NCBI GenBank assembly: GCA_023227945.1
Contig: JALOCC010000024.1
Coordinates: 1 to 28,006 of the forward strand
Direction of reading: 5' to 3'
Length of the DNA stretch: 28,006 nt
Source: Candidatus Omnitrophota bacterium
GTDB taxonomy: Bacteria; Omnitrophota; Gorgyraeia; Duberdicusellales; 4484-171
Made by a program: the position numbers and the translations under genes. This document shows, piece after piece, positions 7,422 to 15,448 of this stretch (the first letter of the stretch is position 1; each line of letters starts with the position of its first letter). The notes under the pieces are model-generated. The model did not search any database, was not told the DNA's origin, and saw only the letters and a program-made list of their open reading frames with translations.

Positions 7422-8273
7422 TCAATCAAAAACAACAGTTTTGTTGTTGTATACCAGTATTTTTCTTTCCAAATGCCAGCGTACAGCCCGGCTTAAAACA
7501 ATTTTTTCTAAATCCTGGCCTTTAATTTTTAAATCGTCTATCGTATCTCTGTGATTTATCCTTACAGTGTCTTGTTCAATTATTGGCCCGGCATCCAGTT
7601 CCTCGGTTACGTAATGGCTGGTTGCCCCTATTATCTTTACCCCTCTTCTGTAAGCCTGGCCATAGGGATCTTCTCCTATGAATGCCGGCAAAAACGAATG
7701 ATGTATATTTATTATGCGACCAGGGAATTTATCCAAAAATTTCCTGGTAAGTATCTGGCCATACCTGGCTAAAACAATTAAATCTATTTTTTCTTTGACA
7801 AGCAGCTTGGCAGTTTTATCTTCGGCTTGGGATTTGTTTTTCTTGGTAATTGGAAATTCGAAAAATTTTATGCCAAAACCTTTTACGATTTTTTCCGCAG
7901 TATAGTGGTTGCTAATTACAAGTGGTATCTCACAATGTAATTGGCCTTCGGCGTGGCGCAGCAGAAGATCGTGCAAACAATGCAAATTGCGTGAGGCAAA
8001 AATAGCAACACGCTGGATACTTTCGTTAAAGCTTAACGAATAATGCATGTTAAACTTTTTGGCCAAGGTGGAAAATTCTTTTGTGATATTTTCTTTTTTG
8101 ATGTCAAAATTCTTCAATGACCATTCTATGCGCATAAAGAAAGTGTTTGTCTGGCTATCGATATGCTGGTCGGCATGCTCAATATTACCGTTATTTGTAT
8201 AAATAAAATTGGAAACCTGGGCAGTGATGCCCTTCTTATCCGGACAAGAAATTAATAATATAGCAGTTAGCAT
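7422..8273 (-). CDS. purU: Formyltetrahydrofolate deformylase PurU
   Basis: Hydrolyses 10-formyl-THF to THF and formate in the cytoplasm. The 283 residues match the family length. An N-terminal ACT domain (about 1-85, ISCPDKKGITAQVSNFI) is followed by a formyltransferase-fold domain holding INIHHSFLPAFIGEDPYGQA and HYVTEELDAGPIIEQ. These give the Asn-His-Asp set used by the GART/PurN superfamily. The ACT domain and the HSFLPAF motif separate it from PurN, which is also present at 13230-13835. It is divergent from the double-FtsH gene. The promoter-like TATAAT lies only 10-11 nt before the ATG and there is no ribosome binding site, so the mRNA may be leaderless. Formate release could balance one-carbon pools, but nothing nearby shows this. 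Confidence 0.93.
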   Translation of the reverse strand: MLTAILLISCPDKKGITAQVSNFIYTNNGNIEHADQHIDSQTNTFFMRIEWSLKNFDIKKENITKEFSTLAKKFNMHYSLSFNESIQRVAIFASRNLHCLHDLLLRHAEGQLHCEIPLVISNHYTAEKIVKGFGIKFFEFPITKKNKSQAEDKTAKLLVKEKIDLIVLARYGQILTRKFLDKFPGRIINIHHSFLPAFIGEDPYGQAYRRGVKIIGATSHYVTEELDAGPIIEQDTVRINHRDTIDDLKIKGQDLEKIVLSRAVRWHLERKILVYNNKTVVFD

Positions 8274-8283
8274 ATAAGTACTA

Positions 8284-8311
8284 ATTATATTATCTTTTTT
8301 AATAAAATCAA
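8284..8311 (-). promoter_or_regulatory. Candidate purU promoter, very close to the start codon
   Basis: Minus-strand TTGATT (8306-8311), a 16-nt spacer and a perfect TATAAT (8284-8289). Predicted transcription start is near 8277, only about 4 nt before the purU ATG at 8273. This would give an essentially leaderless transcript, which fits the absence of a Shine-Dalgarno sequence. Confidence 0.5.
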
Positions 8312-8333
8312 TATTTTCCTTGTTCTATCGCCT

Positions 8334-8362
8334 TTGCAAAACGTTAATAAGTATGGTATAAT
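8334..8362 (+). promoter_or_regulatory. Promoter of the double-FtsH gene
   Basis: TTGCAA (8334-8339), a 17-nt spacer and a perfect TATAAT (8357-8362) with an extended TGG in front. This gives a leader of about 97 nt before the ATG at 8466. A second candidate, TTGACA (8419-8424), 17 nt and TACTCT (8442-8447), lies closer but would put the transcription start almost on the AAAGG ribosome binding site. Confidence 0.6.
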
Positions 8363-8465
8363 TACTAAAAGTTATACAAAGTTTTTCTATTGTTGTTTAG
8401 AAAAAGTAACATCTCTTTTTGACAAGATAAAACTTATATGATACTCTTTAACGAAAGGTAACATT

Positions 8466-11400
8466 ATGGGTTCGAAAAAATTAAAAATATTTTGGCGATT
8501 ATATTGGGTTAGAATCCTCGTTATCACCACCCTCGTAATTCTTGCTGTTTCTTTCGTGTTCGTTATTCTTTCCAGCATAAAATCATACGTAAAGATGGAA
8601 TCGTTCTACAAAGAACAGATGAAGGCTAGTATGGGGGTCCAGTTCTATTTATATATAGTAGGAGGCATAATCACTGGCGCTGTTTATGTCTACTTGTTCG
8701 TAACAATGATGTATCGCGGCGGCGGAATGAAGGATCTATCCAAGATATCAACGAAGGCAATTAAAGGTGGGGATGTTGGTGTGGCATGGAAAGATGTTAT
8801 TGGATTGAAAGAAGCAAAACGTGAAGCTTGGGAGGTTGTTGAATTAATACGAGAACGGGCGCGTTTAGAAAAGATGAGCGGACAAATTATAAAGGGTGTT
8901 TTATTTGTCGGTAGCCCTGGCGTAGGCAAAACTTATCTTGCTAAAGCTATAGCTACAGAGTGTGATATGCCGTTTCTTTCAGTTTTAGGAAGTGAGCTTG
9001 AAGGAATTTTTGTGGGTTTAGGCGCTAAAAAAATTGGTAAATTGTTTAATGCCGCGCGTACCTTAGCCGAGCTTCATGGCGGTTGTATTATTTTTATTGA
9101 TGAGATAGATTCTGTGGCTCGTCCGCGTCGAGCTGGCGTTGGTTTGGGTGGCTCGGAAAGCTATAATATGGCAGTCAACCAGCTTCTCGCGGAAATGGAT
9201 GGGCTTAGGCAAAAAGAGCATAACATAGTGGTTATTGCTGCAACAAATGTTGGCGAAGACGAGCTTGAGCCAGCGCTTATGCGGGCAGGCAGATTTGACA
9301 GAAAAATATCCATAGGTTTGCCAAGCCTTGAAGACCGAGAAGATTTATTTAGATTTTATCTTAATAAAACAGAATACGACCGCCAAAACATACATGTCGG
9401 CCGCCTGGCGCGTCTCACTGTTGGTAACAGTCCGGCAGACATAGCAAATATTGTAAAGGAAGCTTCGCTTATTGCTGCACGTCGGAAAAAATATGTGATT
9501 TCTATGGTAGATCTTCAAGAGGCTAGAGAAAAAATAGCTATGGGCATAAGGCTTAATATTAAAATGAGTGAAAAAGATAAAAAAATTGCAGCATACCACG
9601 AAGCAGGCCATGTAATAGTTACTTATCTTCTGGTGCCCACAAAGGATGTTTTTAAGGCAAGTATTGTTCCGCGCAAAAGCCATGGTGGTGCTACATGGAT
9701 GATAAAGAAAGAAGAATCATTTATTCCTGACAAAGGAGACCTTTTAGCAGAAATAAAAATACTTTTGGCCGGATATTGCGCTGAAAAAGTAAAATTTGGA
9801 ATCACTTCAAGCGGGGTAAGCGATGATTTAAAACGCGCGAACGAATTAGCAGAGAAGATGGTTACCTTATGGGGAATGGGCACTTCCGGTGCGACATCGG
9901 TTACTGATAGCCGTTTTGGTGCATATGGTGTAGCAGAAAGAGATAAAGACGACATAATCACTGCTTGTCTGAATGAAGTAAATGAAATGATGAGAAAAGA
10001 ACTGCCGATTTTTGAGAAAATAGCTACAGATCTTTTGACGAAAGACGAATTGGATTATGATGCGATAGAAGATATATTCAAGAGTTTTGGAAAAACCAGG
10101 GTAATAGAAAAAGAAAAGGAAAAAGGCAAAAAAGAAATTGGCTGGGATGATGTAATTGGAATGGAAGAGACAAAAGAAGAAGCAAAAGAGATTGTAAGTC
10201 TCATAAAGGATAGAGCGCATTTACAGCAGGTAGGTGGAAGAATTATTCGTGGATTACTTATGTTTGGCCCTCCTGGTTGTGGCAAAACTTATCTTGCAAG
10301 CGCTATGGCTAATGAGGCGGGCGTACCTTTTTTAAACAGGGTTGGCTCTGAGTTTGTGGAAATGTATGTTGGCGTAGGAGCCAGCCGCGTTAGGCATCTT
10401 TTCCAGGAAGCTAAGGAACTGGCTTTATCAAAAGGCGGTTGTATCATTTTTATCGACGAGATTGATGCTGTGGGTGGTAAACGCGGCGATACTCATAGCG
10501 GCGGCGACAGGGAATATAATCAAACACTTAATCAACTATTGGCAGAGATGGATAACTTTAAGGAAAAGGAAGAGCAGTATAATATAGTAGTTATTGGCGC
10601 AACCAACATGAAAGAAGAATTTATGGATCCGGCGTTACTTAGGCCAGGGAGGTTTGATAGGAAAATACATGTGGATTTACCTACGTATGAAGACCGGAAA
10701 AAACTATTTAATTATTATCTTGCTAAAGTCAAATATAATCCTCAAGAGATAAATCCTGAAAAACTCGCAGGTATTACTCATGGGTGGTCTCCTGCTGATA
10801 TTGCTAACCTTGTCAGGGAGGCGGCTCTTATCGCTGTGAGAAACAAGAAAGAATCAATGGAGCTTAAGGAATTTGATGAAGCCCGGGAAAGAATTTCACT
10901 GGGCCTTAAACGAAAATTAACACAGACCAAAGAAACACTTAAATTTACTGCATACCATGAGGCGGGACATTGTGTTGCCCAGTATTATGCAAAAGGAAGG
11001 TTTCCGTTTAAAGTTTCCATTGTCCCGCGTACCGGTACTTTAGGGGTAGCGTGGTATGCTTCCGAAGGCGACATCTCGAATGGAACTAAAGAAGAATTAT
11101 TAGGCAGGATACGCAGTGCATTGGCTGGTTATGTTGCTGAGAAATTAAAATTTGGAACTACCACCGCGGGCGTTACCGCTGACTTTGAGAACGCTTTAAG
11201 GACCGCTCATTTCATGGTGTGGCAGGTAGGTATGGGCGCATCAGGGTATATTGGAAATTTCCAGGAAGCGTTAAGCTTTAGCAATCAGCAAAAAGAACCG
11301 TTCTTATCCGAAGAGATGCGGTCAAAGCTTGATTCGGAAACGCAGGATATACTGCGGGAATGCCTTAAACAAACAGAAGATATGTTAAAACGTGAATCAG

Positions 11401-11531
11401 AACTTCTTGAATATATCGCAGAACAATTATTACAAAAAGAAGAACTCTCCTATCCTGAATTAGAAGAAATTTTTAAGAAATATGCGAAAAATAAACCCAC
11501 AAAATCTCCTGACTCTGAAAATCAAATTTAA
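8466..11531 (+). CDS. ftsH: Tandem FtsH-like protein: two AAA+/M41 zinc-protease modules in one chain (1021 aa)
   Basis: An ATP-dependent membrane zinc protease that should extract and degrade membrane and soluble proteins. There are two N-terminal membrane helices (about 14-36 and 59-82) with a loop of only about 22 residues. Module 1 has Walker A GSPGVGKT (149-156), Walker [21 protein letters not shown], zinc site HEAGH (378-382) and the third-ligand region GVSDDL. After a charged linker ([10 protein letters not shown]), module 2 has Walker A GPPGCGKT (601-608), [19 protein letters not shown] (831-835) and GVTADF. No key residue is lost in either module. Usual FtsH is about 600-650 residues with one module, working as a homohexamer. 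Module 2 has no membrane helices of its own. A trimer of this chain could form one pseudo-hexamer. AAAGG lies about 7 nt before the ATG. Confidence 0.93.
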   Translation: MGSKKLKIFWRLYWVRILVITTLVILAVSFVFVILSSIKSYVKMESFYKEQMKASMGVQFYLYIVGGIITGAVYVYLFVTMMYRGGGMKDLSKISTKAIKGGDVGVAWKDVIGLKEAKREAWEVVELIRERARLEKMSGQIIKGVLFVGSPGVGKTYLAKAIATECDMPFLSVLGSELEGIFVGLGAKKIGKLFNAARTLAELHGGCIIFIDEIDSVARPRRAGVGLGGSESYNMAVNQLLAEMDGLRQKEHNIVVIAATNVGEDELEPALMRAGRFDRKISIGLPSLEDREDLFRFYLNKTEYDRQNIHVGRLARLTVGNSPADIANIVKEASLIAARRKKYVISMVDLQEAREKIAMGIRLNIKMSEKDKKIAAYHEAGHVIVTYLLVPTKDVFKASIVPRKSHGGATWMIKKEESFIPDKGDLLAEIKILLAGYCAEKVKFGITSSGVSDDLKRANELAEKMVTLWGMGTSGATSVTDSRFGAYGVAERDKDDIITACLNEVNEMMRKELPIFEKIATDLLTKDELDYDAIEDIFKSFGKTRVIEKEKEKGKKEIGWDDVIGMEETKEEAKEIVSLIKDRAHLQQVGGRIIRGLLMFGPPGCGKTYLASAMANEAGVPFLNRVGSEFVEMYVGVGASRVRHLFQEAKELALSKGGCIIFIDEIDAVGGKRGDTHSGGDREYNQTLNQLLAEMDNFKEKEEQYNIVVIGATNMKEEFMDPALLRPGRFDRKIHVDLPTYEDRKKLFNYYLAKVKYNPQEINPEKLAGITHGWSPADIANLVREAALIAVRNKKESMELKEFDEARERISLGLKRKLTQTKETLKFTAYHEAGHCVAQYYAKGRFPFKVSIVPRTGTLGVAWYASEGDISNGTKEELLGRIRSALAGYVAEKLKFGTTTAGVTADFENALRTAHFMVWQVGMGASGYIGNFQEALSFSNQQKEPFLSEEMRSKLDSETQDILRECLKQTEDMLKRESELLEYIAEQLLQKEELSYPELEEIFKKYAKNKPTKSPDSENQI

Positions 11532-11567
11532 AACCATCAATTTTAATCCAATTATAATTATTCTAGA

Positions 11568-12383
11568 ATGACTAAAAGAAAATTTATTACGTGTATCTTG
11601 ATTTATTGTATTACTTTTTCTGTTTCCTGTTCTCCTACGCCGCCGACTTATTCCCGTAAGGACGTTGAAGCAGCCATAAAAAATCTCTGTCAAAAAGAAT
11701 TCAATATTGATGTTAAGGTCTGGGAGGTTGGCGATACTATTTGGGTTTATTCTCCGTTTGAAAAAATTGTAGATAAGAGGGGTGAATTAGAAAAAGACGT
11801 ATCTGATAAAATACGTAAAATATTTCTGTCTCTTCGGCGCGTAATATTAAGTATGGACAAGCGCCCGAAATTCTACTGCTTTGTAGCCTCGGATATAACC
11901 TCAGGCTTTGATATATATTATGTTTGGTACATAAGGGATTTAGTTATGTTTGAAACTGGCTATATTTCCCTTGGTAATTTTCAGGAGCGGGAAGCTTTCA
12001 TTAACGCCGTCAACACCAAGGCCCTCGGCGATACTCAAGGTGATCATATTTCGCGGTACGACATAAATTTGGGAGAATTCATTTCGTATCTTATAAAGCA
12101 AAACGTGGAAAAGAAATTTACCGAAGAGGGATTGAAAGACAATTTTAAAATAAATGATTTACATACCAAATATTATAACGGTAAACTGGAAATAAATTTC
12201 GATATTATGATAAAAAAATACAAGGAAGGTTTACCATACCCGTTCGATGAAACAATAGCCGTTACCAAGAAGATTTTAAAAATCTATGAGCATCCTGTGG
12301 AAATAAGCGAAGTTACAATCAATGATGTCTTTAATAAAAAATCCCGCTTTTATACCCGCAAAGCGTTAATGGAAGATAAATAG
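11568..12383 (+). CDS. Predicted lipoprotein of unknown function
   Basis: A 271-residue protein with a lipobox (FSVSC, Cys 21) after a short hydrophobic segment, so probably anchored in the outer or inner membrane facing the periplasm. The mature part is a soluble alpha/beta protein with regular charged helices and no motif I recognise. Notable stretches are DVKVWEVGDTIWVYSPFEK near residues 44-62 and an IYYVWYIRDLVMF stretch about 130 residues in that reads as a beta-rich core. It starts 36 nt after the double-FtsH stop on the same strand, so it may be co-transcribed. TATAAT at 11553-11558 lies only 9 nt before its ATG, with no ribosome binding site, so it could also have its own near-leaderless transcript. 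No function is assigned. Confidence 0.75.
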   Translation: MTKRKFITCILIYCITFSVSCSPTPPTYSRKDVEAAIKNLCQKEFNIDVKVWEVGDTIWVYSPFEKIVDKRGELEKDVSDKIRKIFLSLRRVILSMDKRPKFYCFVASDITSGFDIYYVWYIRDLVMFETGYISLGNFQEREAFINAVNTKALGDTQGDHISRYDINLGEFISYLIKQNVEKKFTEEGLKDNFKINDLHTKYYNGKLEINFDIMIKKYKEGLPYPFDETIAVTKKILKIYEHPVEISEVTINDVFNKKSRFYTRKALMEDK

Positions 12384-12406
12384 TATCAGAGATACGAATA
12401 AAATAA

Positions 12407-12568
12407 CCAATAACCAAGATATCCGTCAAATTCCTTGAAATTGACGGGCAAGCTCCAAACAAATTCCAAATTCCAATGACCAATAACCAAACGATAATGT
12501 TTGGTTATTGAGATTTGGTTATTGGATATTGTTTGGATATTGTTTGGTTATTGTTTATTGGATCTTGG
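12407..12568. repeat. Inverted short-word array, CCAATAA/TTGGTTA class, 7-nt register with 11-nt steps
   Basis: CCAA occurs at 12407, 12414, 12455, 12466, 12473, 12480 and 12487. TTGG or TTGN occurs at 12501, 12508, 12515, 12522, 12533, 12544, 12551, 12558 and 12565. Steps are 7 nt with occasional 11 (7+4). It occupies most of the first half of the gene-free 12384-12698 stretch between convergent genes. The folded transcript could act as a bidirectional terminator, but there is no T-run. Confidence 0.9.
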
Positions 12569-12610
12569 TTATTTATTTTCATGGACGTTACCGATAGACA
12601 TAACCGATAT

Positions 12611-12669
12611 GGGCTTCGTCCTTCGACAGGCTCAGGACGCCCTGAGCAAATGAAATGCGTCGAAGGGCG
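12611..12669. repeat. REP-like palindrome, CCTTCGAC...GTCGAAGG type
   Basis: An outer stem CCTTCGAC / GTCGAAGG encloses an inner stem CTCAGG / CCTGAG. Palindromes of the form TTCGAC-RGGCTCAGG are widespread intergenic repeats in many bacterial genomes. It lies between the 7-nt array and the end of the BatD-like gene. Together they account for most of the 12384-12698 gene-free stretch; I see no gene there. Confidence 0.8.
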
Positions 12670-12698
12670 TTACCCTAACCGTAACTGAAATGTTGGAA

Positions 12699-13139
12699 TT
12701 ATATGTCTATTCCTCTCTCGATGTGAGGAGCTACTTTAATTTTTTCTTTAAGGGGTTTGCCAGTCACCTCAATAGCTATCGGTTTCGCCTCTATTCTTTT
12801 GTTTTTATCCGCTACATTCGCGCCTTCTATCGTAAAGCTTCCGGGATTTGGGGCAAAAAGATGGTAAGTTATTTTTATTGTTAAAGTTGTTCTGTTTCCT
12901 TTCGAGGTGTATTGTCTTTGCTGGCCTTGAGAGGCAATTGTAAAATTATCAAATTTAGGTATAGTTAATTTTGGCGAAAGAAACTCCCCTTCAATTTTTA
13001 ACGTATAGGTAAAAATTTCACCGGTTGTAATTTTATGTTTATTGACTGAAGCTTCTATTATTGAAGGAGTTTGTGCGTAAGCTGCAGTGCTTAAAAAAAT
13101 AAGAATTATGAAACGAAAAAGTGAAATTCTTAGATGCAT
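12699..13139 (-). CDS. Single-domain BatD-like secreted protein
   Basis: A 146-residue protein with a signal peptide ending AAYAQ. The rest matches the first Ig-like repeat of BatD (aerotolerance operon) proteins: ASVNKHKITTGEIFTYTLKIEGEF, PKFDNFTIASQG, YHLFAPNPGSFTIEGANV and PIAIEVTGKPL. BatD proteins usually run to 400 residues or more with several such domains and a C-terminal membrane helix, so this is either a stand-alone domain or a remnant. It is the last gene of the minus-strand rnf-purN run, about 90 nt after purN. No batA/B/C genes are nearby. A periplasmic protein-binding role is only inferred. Confidence 0.7.
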   Translation of the reverse strand: MHLRISLFRFIILIFLSTAAYAQTPSIIEASVNKHKITTGEIFTYTLKIEGEFLSPKLTIPKFDNFTIASQGQQRQYTSKGNRTTLTIKITYHLFAPNPGSFTIEGANVADKNKRIEAKPIAIEVTGKPLKEKIKVAPHIERGIDI

Positions 13140-13208
13140 TTTTGTGCTAAAGTAATATTGGGTTTTTATTTTTATTGAGATCCTTAACTTGCTTCGCTTA
13201 TTCAGGAT

Positions 13209-13241
13209 GAGCCCTTTTGAAATAAAACACTACAAGGGCTC
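13209..13241 (-). other. Hairpin spanning the purN stop codon
   Basis: GAGCCCTT (13209-13216) and AAGGGCTC (13234-13241) form a perfect 8-bp stem around a 17-nt loop that contains the purN stop codon. No U-run follows on the coding strand, so it is a weak terminator candidate. It may stabilise the mRNA end. Confidence 0.4.
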
Positions 13242-13835
13242 AATTTCCACATTTCTATTTTTTATTTTGATACGTCTTTCCGTGAAGAGTTTAACAGCTA
13301 AGGGGTATAATTTGTGTTCCAGATTGTGTATTCTTTCTTCAAGCCTTTCGAGCGTTTCACCTCTTTTTATTTCTATGGCTTGTTGTAATATTATCGGCCC
13401 GTTATCTACTTTTTCGTCTACGAAATGAACAGTAACACCGGTTACCTTGCAGTTATGTTGTAACGCTCTGCGAATAGCATTCTCTCCCTTAAAAGCAGGC
13501 AGTAGCGCCGGATGAATATTAAGAATTCTGTTTTTGAACCTTTTTACAAATTTCGCAGAAAGTATCCGCATAAATCCGGCCAAAACAACCAAGTCTATTT
13601 TTTCTTTTTCTAAGACCTTAATCACTTCTTCGTCAAACTCAAGCCTGGATTTAAATTTTGAAGGGTCGATAAGTATATCTTTTATTTTGTTGCGTTTGGC
13701 ACGCTGCCGAACATATGCATTGCTTTTGTCGGTAATTAGAACCTTGATAAAGGCTTTAATGTAACCGCGTTTTGCGGCTTTCACTATCGCCTCAAAGTTA
13801 CTTCCGTTTCCTGAAGCTAAAATTGCTATATTCAT
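13230..13835 (-). CDS. purN: Phosphoribosylglycinamide formyltransferase PurN
   Basis: Transfers formyl from 10-formyl-THF to GAR in purine synthesis. At 201 residues it has the usual PurN length. It shows the N-terminal phosphate-binding ILASGNGSNFEAI, then VLAGFMRIL, the active-site NIHPALLPAFKG (Asn and His) and HFVDEKVDNGPIILQQ (catalytic Asp). It lacks an ACT domain, which distinguishes it from purU at 7422-8273. It follows rnfB on the same strand with a 46-nt gap that holds one arm of a CTGTTAT array. Its two ends carry a similar short sequence containing GCTTCGCT. No other purine genes are nearby. Confidence 0.95.
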   Translation of the reverse strand: MNIAILASGNGSNFEAIVKAAKRGYIKAFIKVLITDKSNAYVRQRAKRNKIKDILIDPSKFKSRLEFDEEVIKVLEKEKIDLVVLAGFMRILSAKFVKRFKNRILNIHPALLPAFKGENAIRRALQHNCKVTGVTVHFVDEKVDNGPIILQQAIEIKRGETLERLEERIHNLEHKLYPLAVKLFTERRIKIKNRNVEIEPL

Positions 13836-13836
13836 G

Positions 13837-13852
13837 TTAACCTCGCTTCGCT
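13837..13852. repeat. GCTTCGCT-type short repeat just upstream of purN, with a partner downstream
   Basis: TTAACCTCGCTTCGCT here and TTAACTTGCTTCGCT at 13184-13198 lie in the same orientation on either side of purN. The GCTTCGC core is self-complementary apart from its centre and is a common intergenic palindrome. The near-identical flanks could mark past insertion or exchange of purN. Confidence 0.5.
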
Positions 13853-13863
13853 CGGTTAGAGCA

Positions 13864-13923
13864 CAGATTACAGATATTTTTTTACTTCTTCTCTGTTTTC
13901 TGTACTCTGTTATCTGTTATCTG
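13864..13923. repeat. Inverted short-word array, CTGTTAT class, 7-nt register, running into rnfB
   Basis: CAG words occur at 13864 and 13871. CTG occurs at 13893, 13900, 13907, 13914 and 13921, all in steps of 7 nt. The right arm encodes the last dozen residues of RnfB (ending ITDNRVQKTEKK). The same word family and layout recur at 20049-20142. Confidence 0.9.
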
Positions 13924-14715
13924 GTTTCTTGCTAATATGCATTTAGTAGGGCATTTTTTACGCCCTTCTTCCAGAGGTTCCTTGGATAGCACTTTCTTGT
14001 AGTCTATATGAGAAAGATTATCTTTCAGGTAGTATGGTGAATCATTCACTTTCGTGCATATTCCGCAAGCAATACAGCCAACAGGGCAAACTTCGATTGT
14101 TTTTTTACCGATGTCATGAGAGCTGCAAGCAATGTAAATATCTTGCGTTATTGGTATCAAGGTAAAAAGATGTTTTGGGCACGCTCTTACGCATTTACCG
14201 CACGCCTTGCATTTGGTACTATCAATCTCGGGCAATTGTTCGTTAGTCATTTTTATCGCCCCGAATGGACAAGCTTTTTGACAGGTTCCAAAACCAAGGC
14301 AACCGAAGCGGCATTCTTTCTGCCCCTCTAAGACCAAATTTGCAGCTACGCAATCCTCTAGTCCCTGGTACAAAAATTTATCCTTTACTCTTATGCCGCC
14401 ATTGCAATGGAGAACTGCAACAGTTTTTACGGTTTTTTCAAATTTTATGCCGAGTAGCGTGGCTATTTTTTCTTTTGTTTGTTCAGTGCTTACTTTACAC
14501 GCCTGAAGTGGCAACTTACCGCTTAACAGGCTCTCTGCGAAACCAAAACATCCGGCTCCTCCGCAAGCGCCACAATTTGAACCAGGTAGTAATCCGTGTA
14601 TCGCGTCAAGACGCTGGTTGCTTTTAACTGACAAAAACCTAGAGGCAAGAGCGAGTCCTGCGCCAAACAGTAAACCTAAACTTGCCAAAATTATTACAGG
14701 GACTAAAATTTCCAT
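13882..14715 (-). CDS. rnfB: Rnf complex subunit RnfB (multi-cluster ferredoxin)
   Basis: Iron-sulphur entry subunit of the ion-pumping ferredoxin:NAD+ oxidoreductase. One N-terminal membrane helix (MEILVPVIILASLGLLFG) is followed by the RnfB cluster motif NCGACGGAGC with a further Cys 17 residues on. Two ferredoxin motifs then follow (CLGFGTCQKACP and CKACGKCVRACP), and a third Cys group CPVGCIACGIC. I chose the ATG at 14715. The frame opens at an ATG at 14751, but those 12 extra codons begin inside a palindromic repeat and would put polar residues before the membrane helix that normally starts RnfB. The final residues are written by a CTGTTAT array and are probably not conserved. It is the last rnf gene, following rnfA after a gap that holds the repeat at 14750-14833. 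Confidence 0.92.
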   Translation of the reverse strand: MEILVPVIILASLGLLFGAGLALASRFLSVKSNQRLDAIHGLLPGSNCGACGGAGCFGFAESLLSGKLPLQACKVSTEQTKEKIATLLGIKFEKTVKTVAVLHCNGGIRVKDKFLYQGLEDCVAANLVLEGQKECRFGCLGFGTCQKACPFGAIKMTNEQLPEIDSTKCKACGKCVRACPKHLFTLIPITQDIYIACSSHDIGKKTIEVCPVGCIACGICTKVNDSPYYLKDNLSHIDYKKVLSKEPLEEGRKKCPTKCILARNQITDNRVQKTEKK

Positions 14716-14749
14716 AATGAAACACCAACCAGCATGCCTATACAGTGAC

Positions 14750-14833
14750 ATCCGCCGGCTTGTCCTCTGAAGCTTTAGCGTAGGAGCAAGCCCGTCATAG
14801 CTATTACTATCCTAACAAATGGTGCAGGCGGAT
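14750..14833. repeat. Nested palindromic intergenic repeat between rnfA and rnfB
   Basis: Outer arms ATCCGCC (14750-14756) and GGCGGAT (14827-14833) enclose CTTG / CAAG and a central AAGCTT-containing palindrome (TCCTCTGAAGCTTTAGCG). This resembles the AAGCTTTAGCG-type dispersed palindromes seen in several uncultured bacterial genomes. It interrupts an otherwise tightly overlapping operon and could set RnfB levels through RNA structure. Confidence 0.65.
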
Positions 14834-14839
14834 AAAATT

Positions 14840-15448
14840 TCAGAACCTAAACCCATTAAAACCAAAAAAACTCATGCTCATAATTGATGCAATAATAAAA
14901 CCAAGAGGAAAATCTTTAACGCATTTAGGCACAGTGCAAAATTCAAGCCGTTCCCTTATGCCGGACATTAAAACCATGGCTATCGTATAGCCTAACCCTA
15001 CGCAAATACCTTGAAAAACCGAATAATAAAAACTACCAGGCATAGCTTTGCCGTTTGTAAAAAACATATCAATGTTAAGGACTGCCACTCCAAGCACTGC
15101 GCAATTTACCGTAATGAGCGGCAAATATATGCCGAAAAATCTATACATTGGCGGGCTGATTTTTTTGATAATCATTTCTACTAGTTGCACGAATGTCGCT
15201 ATAACTAAAATGAAAGATATCGTACGTAAATAGGTAATATTAAAAGGAATAAGTAAAAATTTATAAATAAGCCAGGTAATTATTGATGACATTGTAGTTA
15301 CAAACATTACCGCTAAGCTCATCGCAAAAGCTGGCTTGGTTTCTTTAGAGATAGCTATGAATGAACAGAGGCCTAAGAAGCGGGAAAGAATAACGTTATA
15401 GACAAATACCGCGGAAATAAAAATAGAAAGATACTGGCCTAAATTCAT
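14840..15448 (-). CDS. rnfA: Rnf complex membrane subunit RnfA
   Basis: An integral membrane subunit of 202 residues with about six helices, belonging to the RnfA/RnfE (NqrD/E) inverted-topology pair. Motifs are NVILSRFLGLCSFIAIS, MYRFFGIYLPLITVNCAVLG and GIRERLEF. The Cys residues in the half-helices (LGLCS, VNCAV) match those that hold the membrane 2Fe-2S cluster shared with RnfE. The ATG overlaps the rnfE stop (ATGA), and AAGGAA lies about 9 nt before it. The C-terminus MSFFGFNGF is family-typical. Confidence 0.95.
   Translation of the reverse strand: MNLGQYLSIFISAVFVYNVILSRFLGLCSFIAISKETKPAFAMSLAVMFVTTMSSIITWLIYKFLLIPFNITYLRTISFILVIATFVQLVEMIIKKISPPMYRFFGIYLPLITVNCAVLGVAVLNIDMFFTNGKAMPGSFYYSVFQGICVGLGYTIAMVLMSGIRERLEFCTVPKCVKDFPLGFIIASIMSMSFFGFNGFRF

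Noticed and set aside
8419..8447. TTGACA-N17-TACTCT as main promoter of the double-FtsH gene
   Set aside because: Its start would coincide with the ribosome binding site. The TTGCAA-N17-TATAAT at 8334-8362 with an extended -10 is a better match, so this one is kept only as an alternative.
12407..12568. CRISPR-like array
   Set aside because: The repeated units are 7 nt, degenerate and inverted half-way. There are no 23-50 nt direct repeats with unique spacers and no cas genes.
13209..13241. Strong terminator at the purN end
   Set aside because: Stem of 8 bp with a long loop and no U-run; reported only as a weak hairpin.
14716..14751. Longer RnfB start at 14751
   Set aside because: It begins inside the arm of a palindromic repeat and adds a polar stretch before the first membrane helix that normally opens RnfB.
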